From the NCBI GenBank assembly GCA_946480055.1, contig CAMLID010000011.1:16920-80919 (forward strand): DNA of 64,000 nt, read 5' to 3'. The notes under the pieces were generated by a model. It was not told the origin of the DNA. It searched no databases and worked only from the letters and a program-made list of their open reading frames with translations. Positions 42,122 through 50,300 of the stretch are shown here, piece by piece. Source of the stretch: an uncultured Lysobacter sp. Its GTDB lineage: Bacteria; Pseudomonadota; Gammaproteobacteria; Xanthomonadales; Xanthomonadaceae. The position numbers and the translations under genes were made by a program. How positions within the stretch are numbered: the stretch's first letter is position 1; each line of letters opens with the position of its first letter.

Positions 42122-43152
42122 GGCCCGAATCCGCTGTCGCCGGTCTGGTAGACCATCAGCACGACCTTGCCGCGACCGTGGCCGGTCTCTACGTCGCGGT
42201 GGGCGACCGCGGCATGCGCAAGCGGATAGATCTCGCGCACGTGCACGTGCAGGCGGCCGTGTTCGTACAGTTCGACCAGGTGGCGCAGGCGGTCGCGGTC
42301 GCATTCGCCGCGCAGGCGCAGCACGCCGTGTTCGCGCGCGCCGTCGGCATCGACCAGGCTGCCGATGCGTGCGCGCGCCACGCCCAGCGCCAGCGAGGCG
42401 GCGATGGCGCCGCGGCCGGCCGCGTCCAGCGCCACGCTCACGCCTTGCGGCGCGAGTTCGCGCACGCGCTCGACCAGGCCGTCGCCGTACAGCACCGGCT
42501 CGGCGCCGAGCGTGCGCAGGTAGGCGTGGTTCTCGCGGCTGGCGCTGCCGATCACGCGCGCCCCGGCCAGACGCGCCAGTTGTACGGCGATGGTGCCGAC
42601 GCCGCCGGCGGCGCCGTGCACCAGCAGGGTGTCGCCGCGACCCACGTTCAAGGCGCGCAATGCGACCTGCGCGGTCTGGCCCGAGGCCGACAGGGCGCCG
42701 GCCACCGCCCAGGACATCATCGGCGGCTTGGCCACGACCTGCGGCGCAGGCACGGTCACGACTTCGGCGTAGGCGCCGCCGTCGCACCAGCCCAGCACTT
42801 CCTGGCCGTGGTAATAGCCGCGCACGCCGTCGCCGATCTGATCGACGACGCCGGCGAATTCGTAGCCCAGGCGTTGCGGGAAGGCGGCGTCGGCGTCGAT
42901 GCCGCGGCGTGCGAAGTCGCCGTTGCGGCGGGCGATGTCGGCCGGCTGCACGCCGGCCGCGCGCACGCGCACGCGCAATTCGCCGCGCGCGGCTTCGGGC
43001 AGCGGCAGCACGGTCGGATAGAGCACCTCGGGTGTGCCGTAGCGGTCGAAATGCACGGCCTGCATCAGGCCGTCATCGTCGTCGATGCCATCGGCGTCGT
43101 AGCGGGAACTGCGTTGGTCGAGGTCGTCGTCGCGCGCGTTGCGGTTGTCCAT
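42118..43152 (-). CDS. zinc-independent quinone oxidoreductase-type dehydrogenase
   Basis: About 344 residues, MDR superfamily. FDRYGTPEVLYPT is the usual quinone-reductase start, GYEFAGVVDQIGDG the substrate-domain core, and HGAAGGVGTIAVQLARLAGARVIG the NADPH-binding Gly loop. No structural zinc Cys quartet is present, so it is of the QOR type. The most upstream ATG (43185) lies inside the predicted -10 box and cannot be the start. 43152 adds an acidic 28-residue lead; 43065 begins at the conserved domain, and I cannot choose between the last two firmly. Coupled to the MFS gene by a 4-base overlap. Likely detoxifies quinones on SoxR activation. Confidence 0.85.
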   Translation of the reverse strand: MDNRNARDDDLDQRSSRYDADGIDDDDGLMQAVHFDRYGTPEVLYPTVLPLPEAARGELRVRVRAAGVQPADIARRNGDFARRGIDADAAFPQRLGYEFAGVVDQIGDGVRGYYHGQEVLGWCDGGAYAEVVTVPAPQVVAKPPMMSWAVAGALSASGQTAQVALRALNVGRGDTLLVHGAAGGVGTIAVQLARLAGARVIGSASRENHAYLRTLGAEPVLYGDGLVERVRELAPQGVSVALDAAGRGAIAASLALGVARARIGSLVDADGAREHGVLRLRGECDRDRLRHLVELYEHGRLHVHVREIYPLAHAAVAHRDVETGHGRGKVVLMVYQTGDSGFGP

Positions 43153-43180
43153 GGCTTGACCGGAGGGAGTGGGGACGCGC

Positions 43181-43211
43181 AGCATAGAACCTCAACTTAA
43201 CTTCAGGTCAA
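43181..43211 (-). promoter_or_regulatory. SoxR box in a 19-bp-spacer promoter
   Basis: On the minus strand: TTGACC (43206-43211), 19-nt spacer with the SoxR-like palindrome TGAAGTTAAGTTGAGG, then TATGCT (43181-43186). The E. coli soxS promoter has the same plan: a -35, a 19-bp spacer centred on CCTCAAGTTAACTTGAGG, and a TATACT -10. It lies between soxR and the quinone-reductase/MFS operon. A twin element stands at 2726-2756. Confidence 0.85.
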
Positions 43212-43215
43212 GCGC

Positions 43216-43668
43216 ATGGGCGCGAACACCGAGCTCAGCGTGGGGCAAATGGCGCAGCGCAGCGGCGTGGCGGTGTCGACCCTGCATTTCTACGAGGCCA
43301 AGGGCCTGATCCACAGCCAGCGCACCGCCGGCAACCAGCGCCGCTACGGTCGCGACATGCTGCGCCGGATCGCAATCATCCGCGTCGCCCAGCGCGTGGG
43401 CATGCCGCTGGCGACGATCCTGGAGGCGTTCTCGACCTTGCCCGACGGACGCACGCCGACGCGCAAGGACTGGGAGCGGCTGTCGGCGGCCTGGCGCGAG
43501 GAACTGGACGAGCGCATCCAGAAACTCAGCCAGATGCGCGACACCCTGGACGACTGTATCGGCTGCGGCTGTCTGTCGATCGACCGCTGCCGCCTGGCCA
43601 ACCCGGGCGATGTGCTGGCCGAGGATGGGCAGGGCGCGCAGCGTTGGGAGCATGCGCCGGCGGATTGA
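43216..43668 (+). CDS. soxR: redox-sensitive transcriptional activator SoxR
   Basis: A 150-residue MerR-family protein. The winged helix is at 1-75 ([18 protein letters not shown]), the dimerisation helix at about 85-112, and the iron-sulfur loop is [14 protein letters not shown], giving Cys114, 117, 119 and 125 in the exact CX2CXCX5C spacing that ligates SoxR's [2Fe-2S] cluster. Length and all features are canonical. It is divergent from the quinone-reductase/MFS operon over a SoxR box. In non-enteric bacteria SoxR regulates such detoxification genes directly rather than through SoxS; redox-cycling antibiotics or quinones are likely signals. Confidence 0.97.
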   Translation: MGANTELSVGQMAQRSGVAVSTLHFYEAKGLIHSQRTAGNQRRYGRDMLRRIAIIRVAQRVGMPLATILEAFSTLPDGRTPTRKDWERLSAAWREELDERIQKLSQMRDTLDDCIGCGCLSIDRCRLANPGDVLAEDGQGAQRWEHAPAD

Positions 43669-43781
43669 GGCGGGGCCGGGCATCGCCACAGCGCACCGGC
43701 AGGACGCATCGATCCACGCATGCGCGCGCGGCCGGCGGCGGTCGCCGTCGTACCATGGCCGCTTTCACCACGAGCCCCACC

Positions 43782-44291
43782 ATGACCGTTTCCATGCACG
43801 CCGCCTCCGTCCCCGTGTTCAAGCAGTTCCTCGGCAGCCTCGCCACGCTGCTCGACAAGGCCCAGGCCCATGCGGTCGAGAAGAAGATCGAACCGGACGT
43901 GCTGCTGCAGTCGCGCCTGTACCCGGACATGTTCCCGTTGCTGCGCCAGGTCCAGATCGCCTGCGACTTCGCCAAGGGCGTGAGCGCGCGCCTGGCCGAC
44001 GCCGAAGTGCCGGTGTACGACGATTCCGAGCGCAGCTTCGAGCAGTTGCAGGCGCTGGTCGCCAAGACCACCGCGTTCATCGACAGCCTGGAGCCGGTGC
44101 TGTTCGACGGCGCCCATGAGCGCGAAGTGGTGCTGCGTCCGGGCACGCCGAAGGAGCGCCGCTTCGTCGGGCACGACTATCTGCTGCATTACGGTCTGCC
44201 GCAGTTCCAGTTCCACGTCGTGACCGCCTACGCGATCCTGCGCCACAACGGCGTGGAGGTCGGCAAGCGCGACTACATGGGTCAGTACTGA
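43782..44291 (+). CDS. DUF1993 domain-containing protein
   Basis: A 169-residue all-helical protein of the DUF1993 family: VPVFKQFLGSLATLLDKAQAHA opens it, with RLYPDMFPLLRQVQIACDFAKGVSARLA, then DSERSFEQLQALVAKT, and YLLHYGLPQFQFHVVTAYAILRHNGVEVGKRDYMG at the end. The family belongs to the DinB-like four-helix superfamily; a metal-dependent thiol transfer role has been suggested for relatives, but no metal triad is certain here. The start at 43782 follows a weak binding site but matches family length. Confidence 0.92.
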   Translation: MTVSMHAASVPVFKQFLGSLATLLDKAQAHAVEKKIEPDVLLQSRLYPDMFPLLRQVQIACDFAKGVSARLADAEVPVYDDSERSFEQLQALVAKTTAFIDSLEPVLFDGAHEREVVLRPGTPKERRFVGHDYLLHYGLPQFQFHVVTAYAILRHNGVEVGKRDYMGQY

Positions 44292-44366
44292 GCCTCGCGC
44301 GCCGCGCGCGCTTGCATCGCGCGCGCGGCGCGGCGACCATGCGTCCCAGGTTTTAGGGGAAGCCGC

Positions 44367-44663
44367 ATGGAACTGCTGACGCTGGATCATTTCGCCCGCC
44401 ACGTGAACGAGACCTTCTCGGCCGCGCTGAACGACGGCGAAGTGCCGTTCGTGCTGGTCGAGGCGCGGCCCCTGCCGAGCGGCCAGGTCATACCGGGCGC
44501 GGCGCGGGTGCCGTTCTCGTTGCTGTTCCGCAATAGCTCGGCGTTCCTGTTCCCGCAGCAGACCTATCTGATGCGCCACGAGAGCGTGGGCGAGATCGGG
44601 ATCATGCTGGTGCCGGTCGCGCGCGAGCGCGAAGGGTTTTTGTATCAGGCCATTTTCAACTGA
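44367..44663 (+). CDS. DUF6916-like small protein
   Basis: A 98-residue beta-rich protein (MELLTLDHFARHVNETFSA...), with VLVEARPLPSGQ, VPFSLLFRNSSAFLFPQQTYLMRHE and GIMLVPVAREREGFLYQAIFN. The pattern fits DUF6916, which is usually found beside tail-collar (MdpB) proteins, and here it sits about 700 bp from three such genes, which are on the other strand. The family has no known activity. The start has AGGGGAAGC upstream. Confidence 0.82.
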   Translation: MELLTLDHFARHVNETFSAALNDGEVPFVLVEARPLPSGQVIPGAARVPFSLLFRNSSAFLFPQQTYLMRHESVGEIGIMLVPVAREREGFLYQAIFN

Positions 44664-44764
44664 GGGCAGGGCGGGCTCGGACGCTTGCGCGTGGGTCCGG
44701 TGATCTAAACCCAAGCTGGGGCGCTGCGAATCCGGCGTGGACCGCGTTGGCGCGGTGAGCGTGG

Positions 44765-44797
44765 GTTCGCGGTCGCGGCTCACGCCGCTCCTACCCC
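44765..44797 (-). repeat. REP-like intergenic repeat, single copy
   Basis: On the minus strand this is GGGGTAGGAGCGGCGTGAGCC and so on, the same unit as at 55489-55525 and 55621-55657. The core GCGGC/GCCGC is a short inverted repeat able to form a hairpin. It lies between the DUF6916 and GNAT genes, near their 3' ends, a usual site for such elements. Confidence 0.72.
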
Positions 44798-44801
44798 GGA
44801 G

Positions 44802-45359
44802 CTAAAGCGCGCTCTCCGGGGTCCAGCGCATGCGCCGGTAGGCGCCGTTGTCTTCGAGCAGGACGAAGCCCAGGCGCTGGTACAGGCGCTGCGCCTGCGC
44901 ATTGTCGGACGACACATGCAGATGCAGGCCGCGGCCGAGCGCGGCGGCGTCGTGCTGGCTGTGCTCGATCAGGCTGCTGGCGATGCCCTGGCCGCGCGTG
45001 GCGGGCAGCAGGCTGATATCGACGATCAGATGATCGGGCGCGCGCCGTTGCAGGTAGTAGCGGCCGACCGGCGCGCCCTCGCGCTCGATGGCGAGGAAGT
45101 CGGCGTCGGCGTAATGCTGCAGGTAATGCTGGTGTTGCAGCGCGAACTGGCTGTCGAGGAAGGCGCGCTTGGCCTCGTCGGGCCAGGGCACGGGCGCGAG
45201 TTCCTCGGCGCGGGTGCTGGCGTAGAGCGTGCGCAGCCAGGGCAGGTCGTCGTCGCGCGCGGGGCGCAATGCGAACCCGCGCTCGCTCAGGAGCGCGGGT
45301 GTCGCCAGGCGGCCGTCGCGGCCTTGCGGAAACGGCGGTAGCCGCGACGTCGCCTGCAT
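44802..45359 (-). CDS. GNAT-family N-acetyltransferase linked to tail-collar genes
   Basis: About 185 residues. The acetyl-CoA site is in LPATRGQGIASSLIEHSQ (motif A, RGQGIAS), preceded by the strands ALRPARDDDLPWLRTLYAST and RYYLQRRAPDHLIVDISL and followed by HLHVSSDNAQAQRLYQRLGF, typical of GNAT enzymes. A TTG at 45368 overlaps the upstream tail-collar stop codon (TTGA); ATG 45359 is nine bases later, and I list the latter. Tail-collar triplets followed by a GNAT recur in bacteria, so it may modify those proteins. That is inference. Confidence 0.85.
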   Translation of the reverse strand: MQATSRLPPFPQGRDGRLATPALLSERGFALRPARDDDLPWLRTLYASTRAEELAPVPWPDEAKRAFLDSQFALQHQHYLQHYADADFLAIEREGAPVGRYYLQRRAPDHLIVDISLLPATRGQGIASSLIEHSQHDAAALGRGLHLHVSSDNAQAQRLYQRLGFVLLEDNGAYRRMRWTPESAL

Positions 45360-45364
45360 TGCAG

Positions 45365-45898
45365 TCAAGGGAAGCTCGGGAAAATGCCCTGCAAGGCGAT
45401 GCAGAAGTTCGATGCGAGATAAGGCTGGCGGTTTTCATGCGGCTGGCCGCCGCCGGCCGGGCCGCACATGACCGGAGCGAACTGCACGTTCGGCGGCACA
45501 CCCCCGATGAAGGGGTTGCTCAAGGTCGGGATGCCCAGGAAGTTGCTGGGGGCCGGCGTACTGGTGCGCAAAGTGCCGGTAGGCTGGTTATAGGCGGTCA
45601 GCGTATGGCCGTGCGCCGGCATCTCGCCCTGGGTCAGGGTCACGCTGTTGGAGCCGAACACTTCGCCGATGGTGCGCGGCGTGAGTCCGGGGCCCTGGCC
45701 CTGGTTGCAGCCGGCGCGGTTGACGAAGTTGGGCAACTGGAACGTGGTCTGGCCGTTGCCGCCGTAGTTGGTGCCCAGCAGCGCGAACAGCGCGGTGTTC
45801 TGCTGGATGGCCAGAGTGGCGCCGTTGCACGACGCCCAACCGCGCGGCGCGAAATTGAATCCGAACAGCTGGATTTCGCCGATGAAAGGTTCGGTCAT
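45365..45898 (-). CDS. tail-collar domain protein (MdpB-like), third of triplet
   Basis: A 177-residue protein of the phage tail collar/MdpB family. FIGEIQLFGFNFAPRGWASCNGATLAI is the conserved start, LLGTNYGGNGQTTFQLPN the collar core, QGEMPAHGHTL the His-rich turn, and NRQPYLASNFCIALQGIFPS the C-terminal collar strand. It is the last of three tandem paralogues (45365-47016), which share the frame of motifs but differ greatly in between. Such proteins form trimeric fibre tips in phages and in tailocin or contractile structures; chromosomal triplets have no known role. Confidence 0.9.
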   Translation of the reverse strand: MTEPFIGEIQLFGFNFAPRGWASCNGATLAIQQNTALFALLGTNYGGNGQTTFQLPNFVNRAGCNQGQGPGLTPRTIGEVFGSNSVTLTQGEMPAHGHTLTAYNQPTGTLRTSTPAPSNFLGIPTLSNPFIGGVPPNVQFAPVMCGPAGGGQPHENRQPYLASNFCIALQGIFPSFP

Positions 45899-45933
45899 GG
45901 TGATGTCCTCGAATGATGGTCCGCGGCGGCCGC

Positions 45934-46464
45934 TCAGCTCTGCGACGGGTAGATGCCGGCCCAGGCGATGCAGTACCCCACCGTCAAGGTGGGCATCAGA
46001 TTGTCGTGCGGCTGGGTGTTGCCGCTGCTCGAGATCGCGGCCGGGGCGAGCGCGGCGCCGGTGGCGCCGGTGATGTCGGTGACGTACATGGTGTCGCCCG
46101 ACACCGTAGCGGGCTCAACCGTCACACCGACCGCGCCGGTGGCGGCCGCGGCCGTGGTGGCCATCAGCGCATGGTTGTGGCTGGGCAACTGCTGGGTCAG
46201 CAGGGTCACGCTCTCGGTGCCGGACATCTGGCCGATCACGTAGTTGCTCAGGCCCTGGCCGGTGCCCTGGTGGATCGGCGCGCGGCCGCGCAGGTCGGGC
46301 ACGGCGAAGGTGGACTGGCCGTCGCCGCCGTAGGTGGTGCCGATCAGGGTGTACAGCACTTCGTACTCGCTGATGGGCTGCAGCGAACCGTCGCAGCTGA
46401 ACCAGCCGTTGGGCACGCGGCCGAAGCCGAACATACGGATTTCTCCGACGTAAGGGGTGCTCAT
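45934..46464 (-). CDS. tail-collar domain protein (MdpB-like), second of triplet
   Basis: A 176-residue paralogue: YVGEIRMFGFGRVPNGWFSCDGSLQPI, then LIGTTYGGDGQSTFAVPDLRGRAPIHQG, TQQLPSHNHALMA, and ending LTVGYCIAWAGIYPSQS. The middle insert is Ala/Thr/Val-rich (about 110-150). It lies 27 bp after the first paralogue and 35 bp before the third, so the three and the GNAT form one operon. Confidence 0.9.
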   Translation of the reverse strand: MSTPYVGEIRMFGFGRVPNGWFSCDGSLQPISEYEVLYTLIGTTYGGDGQSTFAVPDLRGRAPIHQGTGQGLSNYVIGQMSGTESVTLLTQQLPSHNHALMATTAAAATGAVGVTVEPATVSGDTMYVTDITGATGAALAPAAISSSGNTQPHDNLMPTLTVGYCIAWAGIYPSQS

Positions 46465-46491
46465 AGGGAACTCCTGTAGATGGCTAGCGCG

Positions 46492-47016
46492 TCAGTTGCG
46501 CGACGGGTAGATGCCGACCAGCGCGATCACGAAATTGATCGTCGTGTAGGGCTGTATGTTGCTGTGCGGCTGGCTGTTGCCCGTCATGCCGATGCCTTGC
46601 AGCGCGACCTGGGCACCCGAGGAGGGGCCGAAGATCGAGGCGCTGTTGGTGCCGTACAGGCCGTTGGTCGGGTTGCGGATCGCGCCGGCGGTGGTGTTGC
46701 CGTTGACCATGTGCGTATGCGTCGGCATTTGCGGCGGGATCAGGGTGACGTTCTCGACGCCCCCAATCTCACCCTGCTGATACGGCGCCGGATTCCAGCT
46801 CCCATCGACCGAATTGCCGAAGCCCACCGGGGTGCGCGACTGCATGTTGGGCAGTTGGAAGTTGGTGGTGCCGTTGCCGCCGTAGGTGGTGCCGAGCAAG
46901 GAAAACAGCGCTTGGTTCTGGGCGATCGGCAGCAGCTGCCCGTTGCACAGGGCAAAACCCTTGGGCGCGAACTGGAACCCCGTGAGCATGATCTGCCCGA
47001 GGAAGACTTCGGTCAT
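46492..47016 (-). CDS. tail-collar domain protein (MdpB-like), first of triplet
   Basis: A 174-residue paralogue: FLGQIMLTGFQFAPKGFALCNGQLLPI at the start, LLGTTYGGNGTTNFQLPNMQSRTPVGFG, PPQMPTHTHMVNGNTT, and PYTTINFVIALVGIYPSRN at the end. It opens the operon; the 295-bp region upstream (47017-47311) is shared with the divergent giant autotransporter and is AT-richer near 47101-47170, where promoters for both may lie. The start at 47016 is at the family N-terminus. Confidence 0.9.
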   Translation of the reverse strand: MTEVFLGQIMLTGFQFAPKGFALCNGQLLPIAQNQALFSLLGTTYGGNGTTNFQLPNMQSRTPVGFGNSVDGSWNPAPYQQGEIGGVENVTLIPPQMPTHTHMVNGNTTAGAIRNPTNGLYGTNSASIFGPSSGAQVALQGIGMTGNSQPHSNIQPYTTINFVIALVGIYPSRN

Positions 47017-47311
47017 ACCTTTTCCCCCGAAAGGATGGTGGCACGGGACGTCATGTCCGGTGCGCCCGCTACTCTCGCTCACACTCCATCCGCCGTACAA
47101 GCGAATTTTTTGTGGCGGTGCAGCATAGAAATCTGTGAAGTGGGTGGCACTTTATTTGCGGATCGATTCCTGATTGAATGAGGGGAGAGCAGTTCGCAAG
47201 GGGTGCGGCTCGGGCGTCAGCCCGATGTCCGCGGACAAGGATTCGAGTCTCGCCGGACGGTTCGACAGCCAGCGGCCGATCGAGCTCGTGCGGTGCCAAC
47301 AGGGGCAGAAC

Positions 47312-50300
47312 ATGCATCAGCTTTCAGCGCATAGCGTGGAGACGCCGCGTGCGCCTTCGCACGTCTTCTTTTCCTGGTTTTCCTGGCTAGCCACAGCGCT
47401 GCTGTGCCTGGCCAGCGTATGGCCGCAGATCGCGATGGCGGCGCCGTCCACGTTCTGCCCGACCCTGAGCATGTCGGTCGCGCACAGCGGTTCGCAGACC
47501 ATCAACGTCAACCACTGCCACGGCGGCTTCGGCATCACCGCCGGCAGCGCGGCCACACCGCACGGCACGCGTACCATCGGCGCGCAGTCGCCCGGCAACA
47601 TTCCGCTGACCTACTCGCACAACGGCGACAGCGCGACCACCGACACCTTCGTGTTCCAGGACGACCTCGGCGGCGACATCACCGTCACCGTGGCCATCGG
47701 CCCGGCCTCGAGCATCGTGATCGGCCCGGCGACCATCAGCCTGACCGCGGGCGTGCCCTTCAGCACGACCCTGACCGCCACCGGCGGCACCGGTTCCTAC
47801 ACTTACACGCTCGATAGCGGTGCGCTGCCGGCCGGACTCACTCTGAGCGGCGCCGTGATCAGCGGCACGCCGACCCACCGCGGCCCGCACAGCTTCTCGA
47901 TCCGCGCCACCGACAGCACCAGCGCCAGCGGCGTGAAGACCTACACGCCCAACGTCGCCAATCCGACCTTGCAGATCGTGCCGGCCACGCCGCCGAACGC
48001 GGCGCAGGGTTTCGCCTATTCGGTGACCTTCAGCACCACCGGCGGCGTCTCTCCGCATACCTACGCGCATGAGGTCGCTTCCGGTCCGCTGCCGCCCGGC
48101 CTGAGCCTGAGCGGCGCGACCCTGAGCGGCACGCCGACCACCCTGGGCACCTTTACCTTCGGCATCCGCGTCACCGACGGCAGCACCGGCGTGGGTTCGT
48201 ATTTCGAAGTCGAGACGGTCACCCTGACCGTCGTGGTCGCGCCGACCATTACGGTCAACCCGGCCACCATTCCGGGCGCGACCGTCGGCGCCGCCTACAG
48301 CCAGACCTTCACCGGCAGCGGCGGTACTGCGCCCTACGGCTTCGCGATCACCGCCGGCGCCTTGCCGGCCGGCCTGAGCCTCAACACCACCACCGGCGCC
48401 TTGACCGGCACGCCGACCGCGGCCGGCACCTTCAACTTCACGGTGCGCGCGACCGACGCCAACAGCTTCTCCGGCACGCGCGCCTACTCGCTGGTCGTGG
48501 CGGCGCCGACGATCGTGATCGCGCCGACCACGCTGCCCAACGGCACGGTCGCGGCCGCCTACAGCCAGGCCATCACCGCCAGCGGCGGCATCGCGCCGTA
48601 CAGCTACGCGATCACCGCGGGCGCCTTGCCTGCAGGCCTGACCCTGAGCAGCACCGGCACGCTGAGCGGCACGCCGACCGCGGGCGGCACCTTCAACTTC
48701 ACCGTCACCGCGACCGGCAGCAGCACCGGCACCGGCGCACCGCACACCGGTTCGCGCGCCTATAGCCTGGTGATCGCCGCGCCGACCATCAATCTGCCGG
48801 CTACCACGCTGGCCAACGGCACCCAGGCCGTGGCCTACAGCGCCACGCTCAATCCCGCCAGCGGCGGCACCGCGCCGTACACCTACGCCGTCACAGCGGG
48901 TGCCTTGCCGCCCGGCATCAGCCTGAGCAGCGCCGGCGCCTTGTCGGGCACGCCGACCGCGTCGGGCACCTTCAATTTCAGCGTGACCGCGACCGACAGC
49001 AGCACCGGCACCGGCGCCTACAGCTCGGCACCGCGCGGCTATTCGCTGCAGATCGTCAACATCCCGCCGGTGGCCAACCCGGTGTCGGCGACGGTCGCCT
49101 ACAACAGCGGCGCCAATCCGATCACGTTGAACATCACCGGCGGCGTTCCGACGTCGGTCGCGATCGGCACCGCGCCGGCCAACGGCACTGCGATCGCCAG
49201 CGGCACCACGATCACCTACCAGCCGACCGCGGGCTACGCCGGCAGCGACAGCTTCACCTACACCGCGACCAACGGCGCCGGCACTTCGGCGCCGGCCACG
49301 GTGACCATCACGGTCTCCAACCCGACCATCACCGTGACCGCGGGCGGTCCGCTGACCGCGCAGGTCGGCGTCGCCTACAGCCAGACCTTCAGTTGGAATG
49401 GCGGCACCCAGCCATTCGTCGGCTACAGCGTCACCGGTCTGCCGCCGGGCCTGCTCATCACCGGCACCACGGCGAACAGCGTCACCGTGTCGGGCACGCC
49501 GACCGCGGCGGGTTCGTTCACGGTCACGCCCGGCGCAACCGACTCCAGCACCGGCAACGGTCCGTTCACCATCAGCCAGGCCTTCACCCTGACGGTGAGC
49601 GCGCCGACCCTGAACATGACCCCGGCCGCCGGCACCTTGTCCGCGACCTACGGCACGGCCTACAGCCAGACCTTCGTCGCCAGCGGCGGCACGCCGGCCT
49701 ACGCCTATGCGGTGTCGGCAGGCGCATTGCCGGCCGGCCTGAGCCTGGACGCCAACACCGGCGTGCTGGCGGGCACGCCGACCGTCACCGGCTTGTTCAC
49801 CTTCTCGGTGCGGGCGACCGACAGTTCCACCGGCGCGGGCGCACCGTTCGCGCGCACTCAGAACTACGTGCTGCAAGTGGCCGCGCCGACCATCACGATC
49901 GCACCGGCCACCTTGCCGGGCGCGCAGGTCGCCACGGCCTACAGCGAAGCGCTGAGCGCCAGCGGCGGCATCGCGCCGTACACCTATGCCGTGACCGCAG
50001 GCGCCTTGCCGGCCGGCATCAGCCTGAGTTCCACCGGCACCCTGAGCGGCACGCCGAGCGCGGGCGGCACCTTCAACTTCACCGTCACCGCCACCGACAA
50101 CCACTCGCAGAACGGTTCGCGCGCCTACAGCCTGACCGTGAGTGCGGCGACGGTCAGCGTCGCACCGGCGACCCTGCCCAACGGTGGCGTGGCCCAGGCC
50201 TACAGCCAGACCATCACTGCATCGGGCGGCACCGCCGGCTACAGCTTCGCGGTCACCGCCGGCGCCTTGCCGGCCGGGCTGAGCCTGGCCAGCAACGGCA

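Noticed and set aside
45359..47016. Prophage remnant suggested by tail-collar genes
   Set aside because: No other phage structural, lysis or integrase gene is near; MdpB-like triplets are commonly chromosomal.
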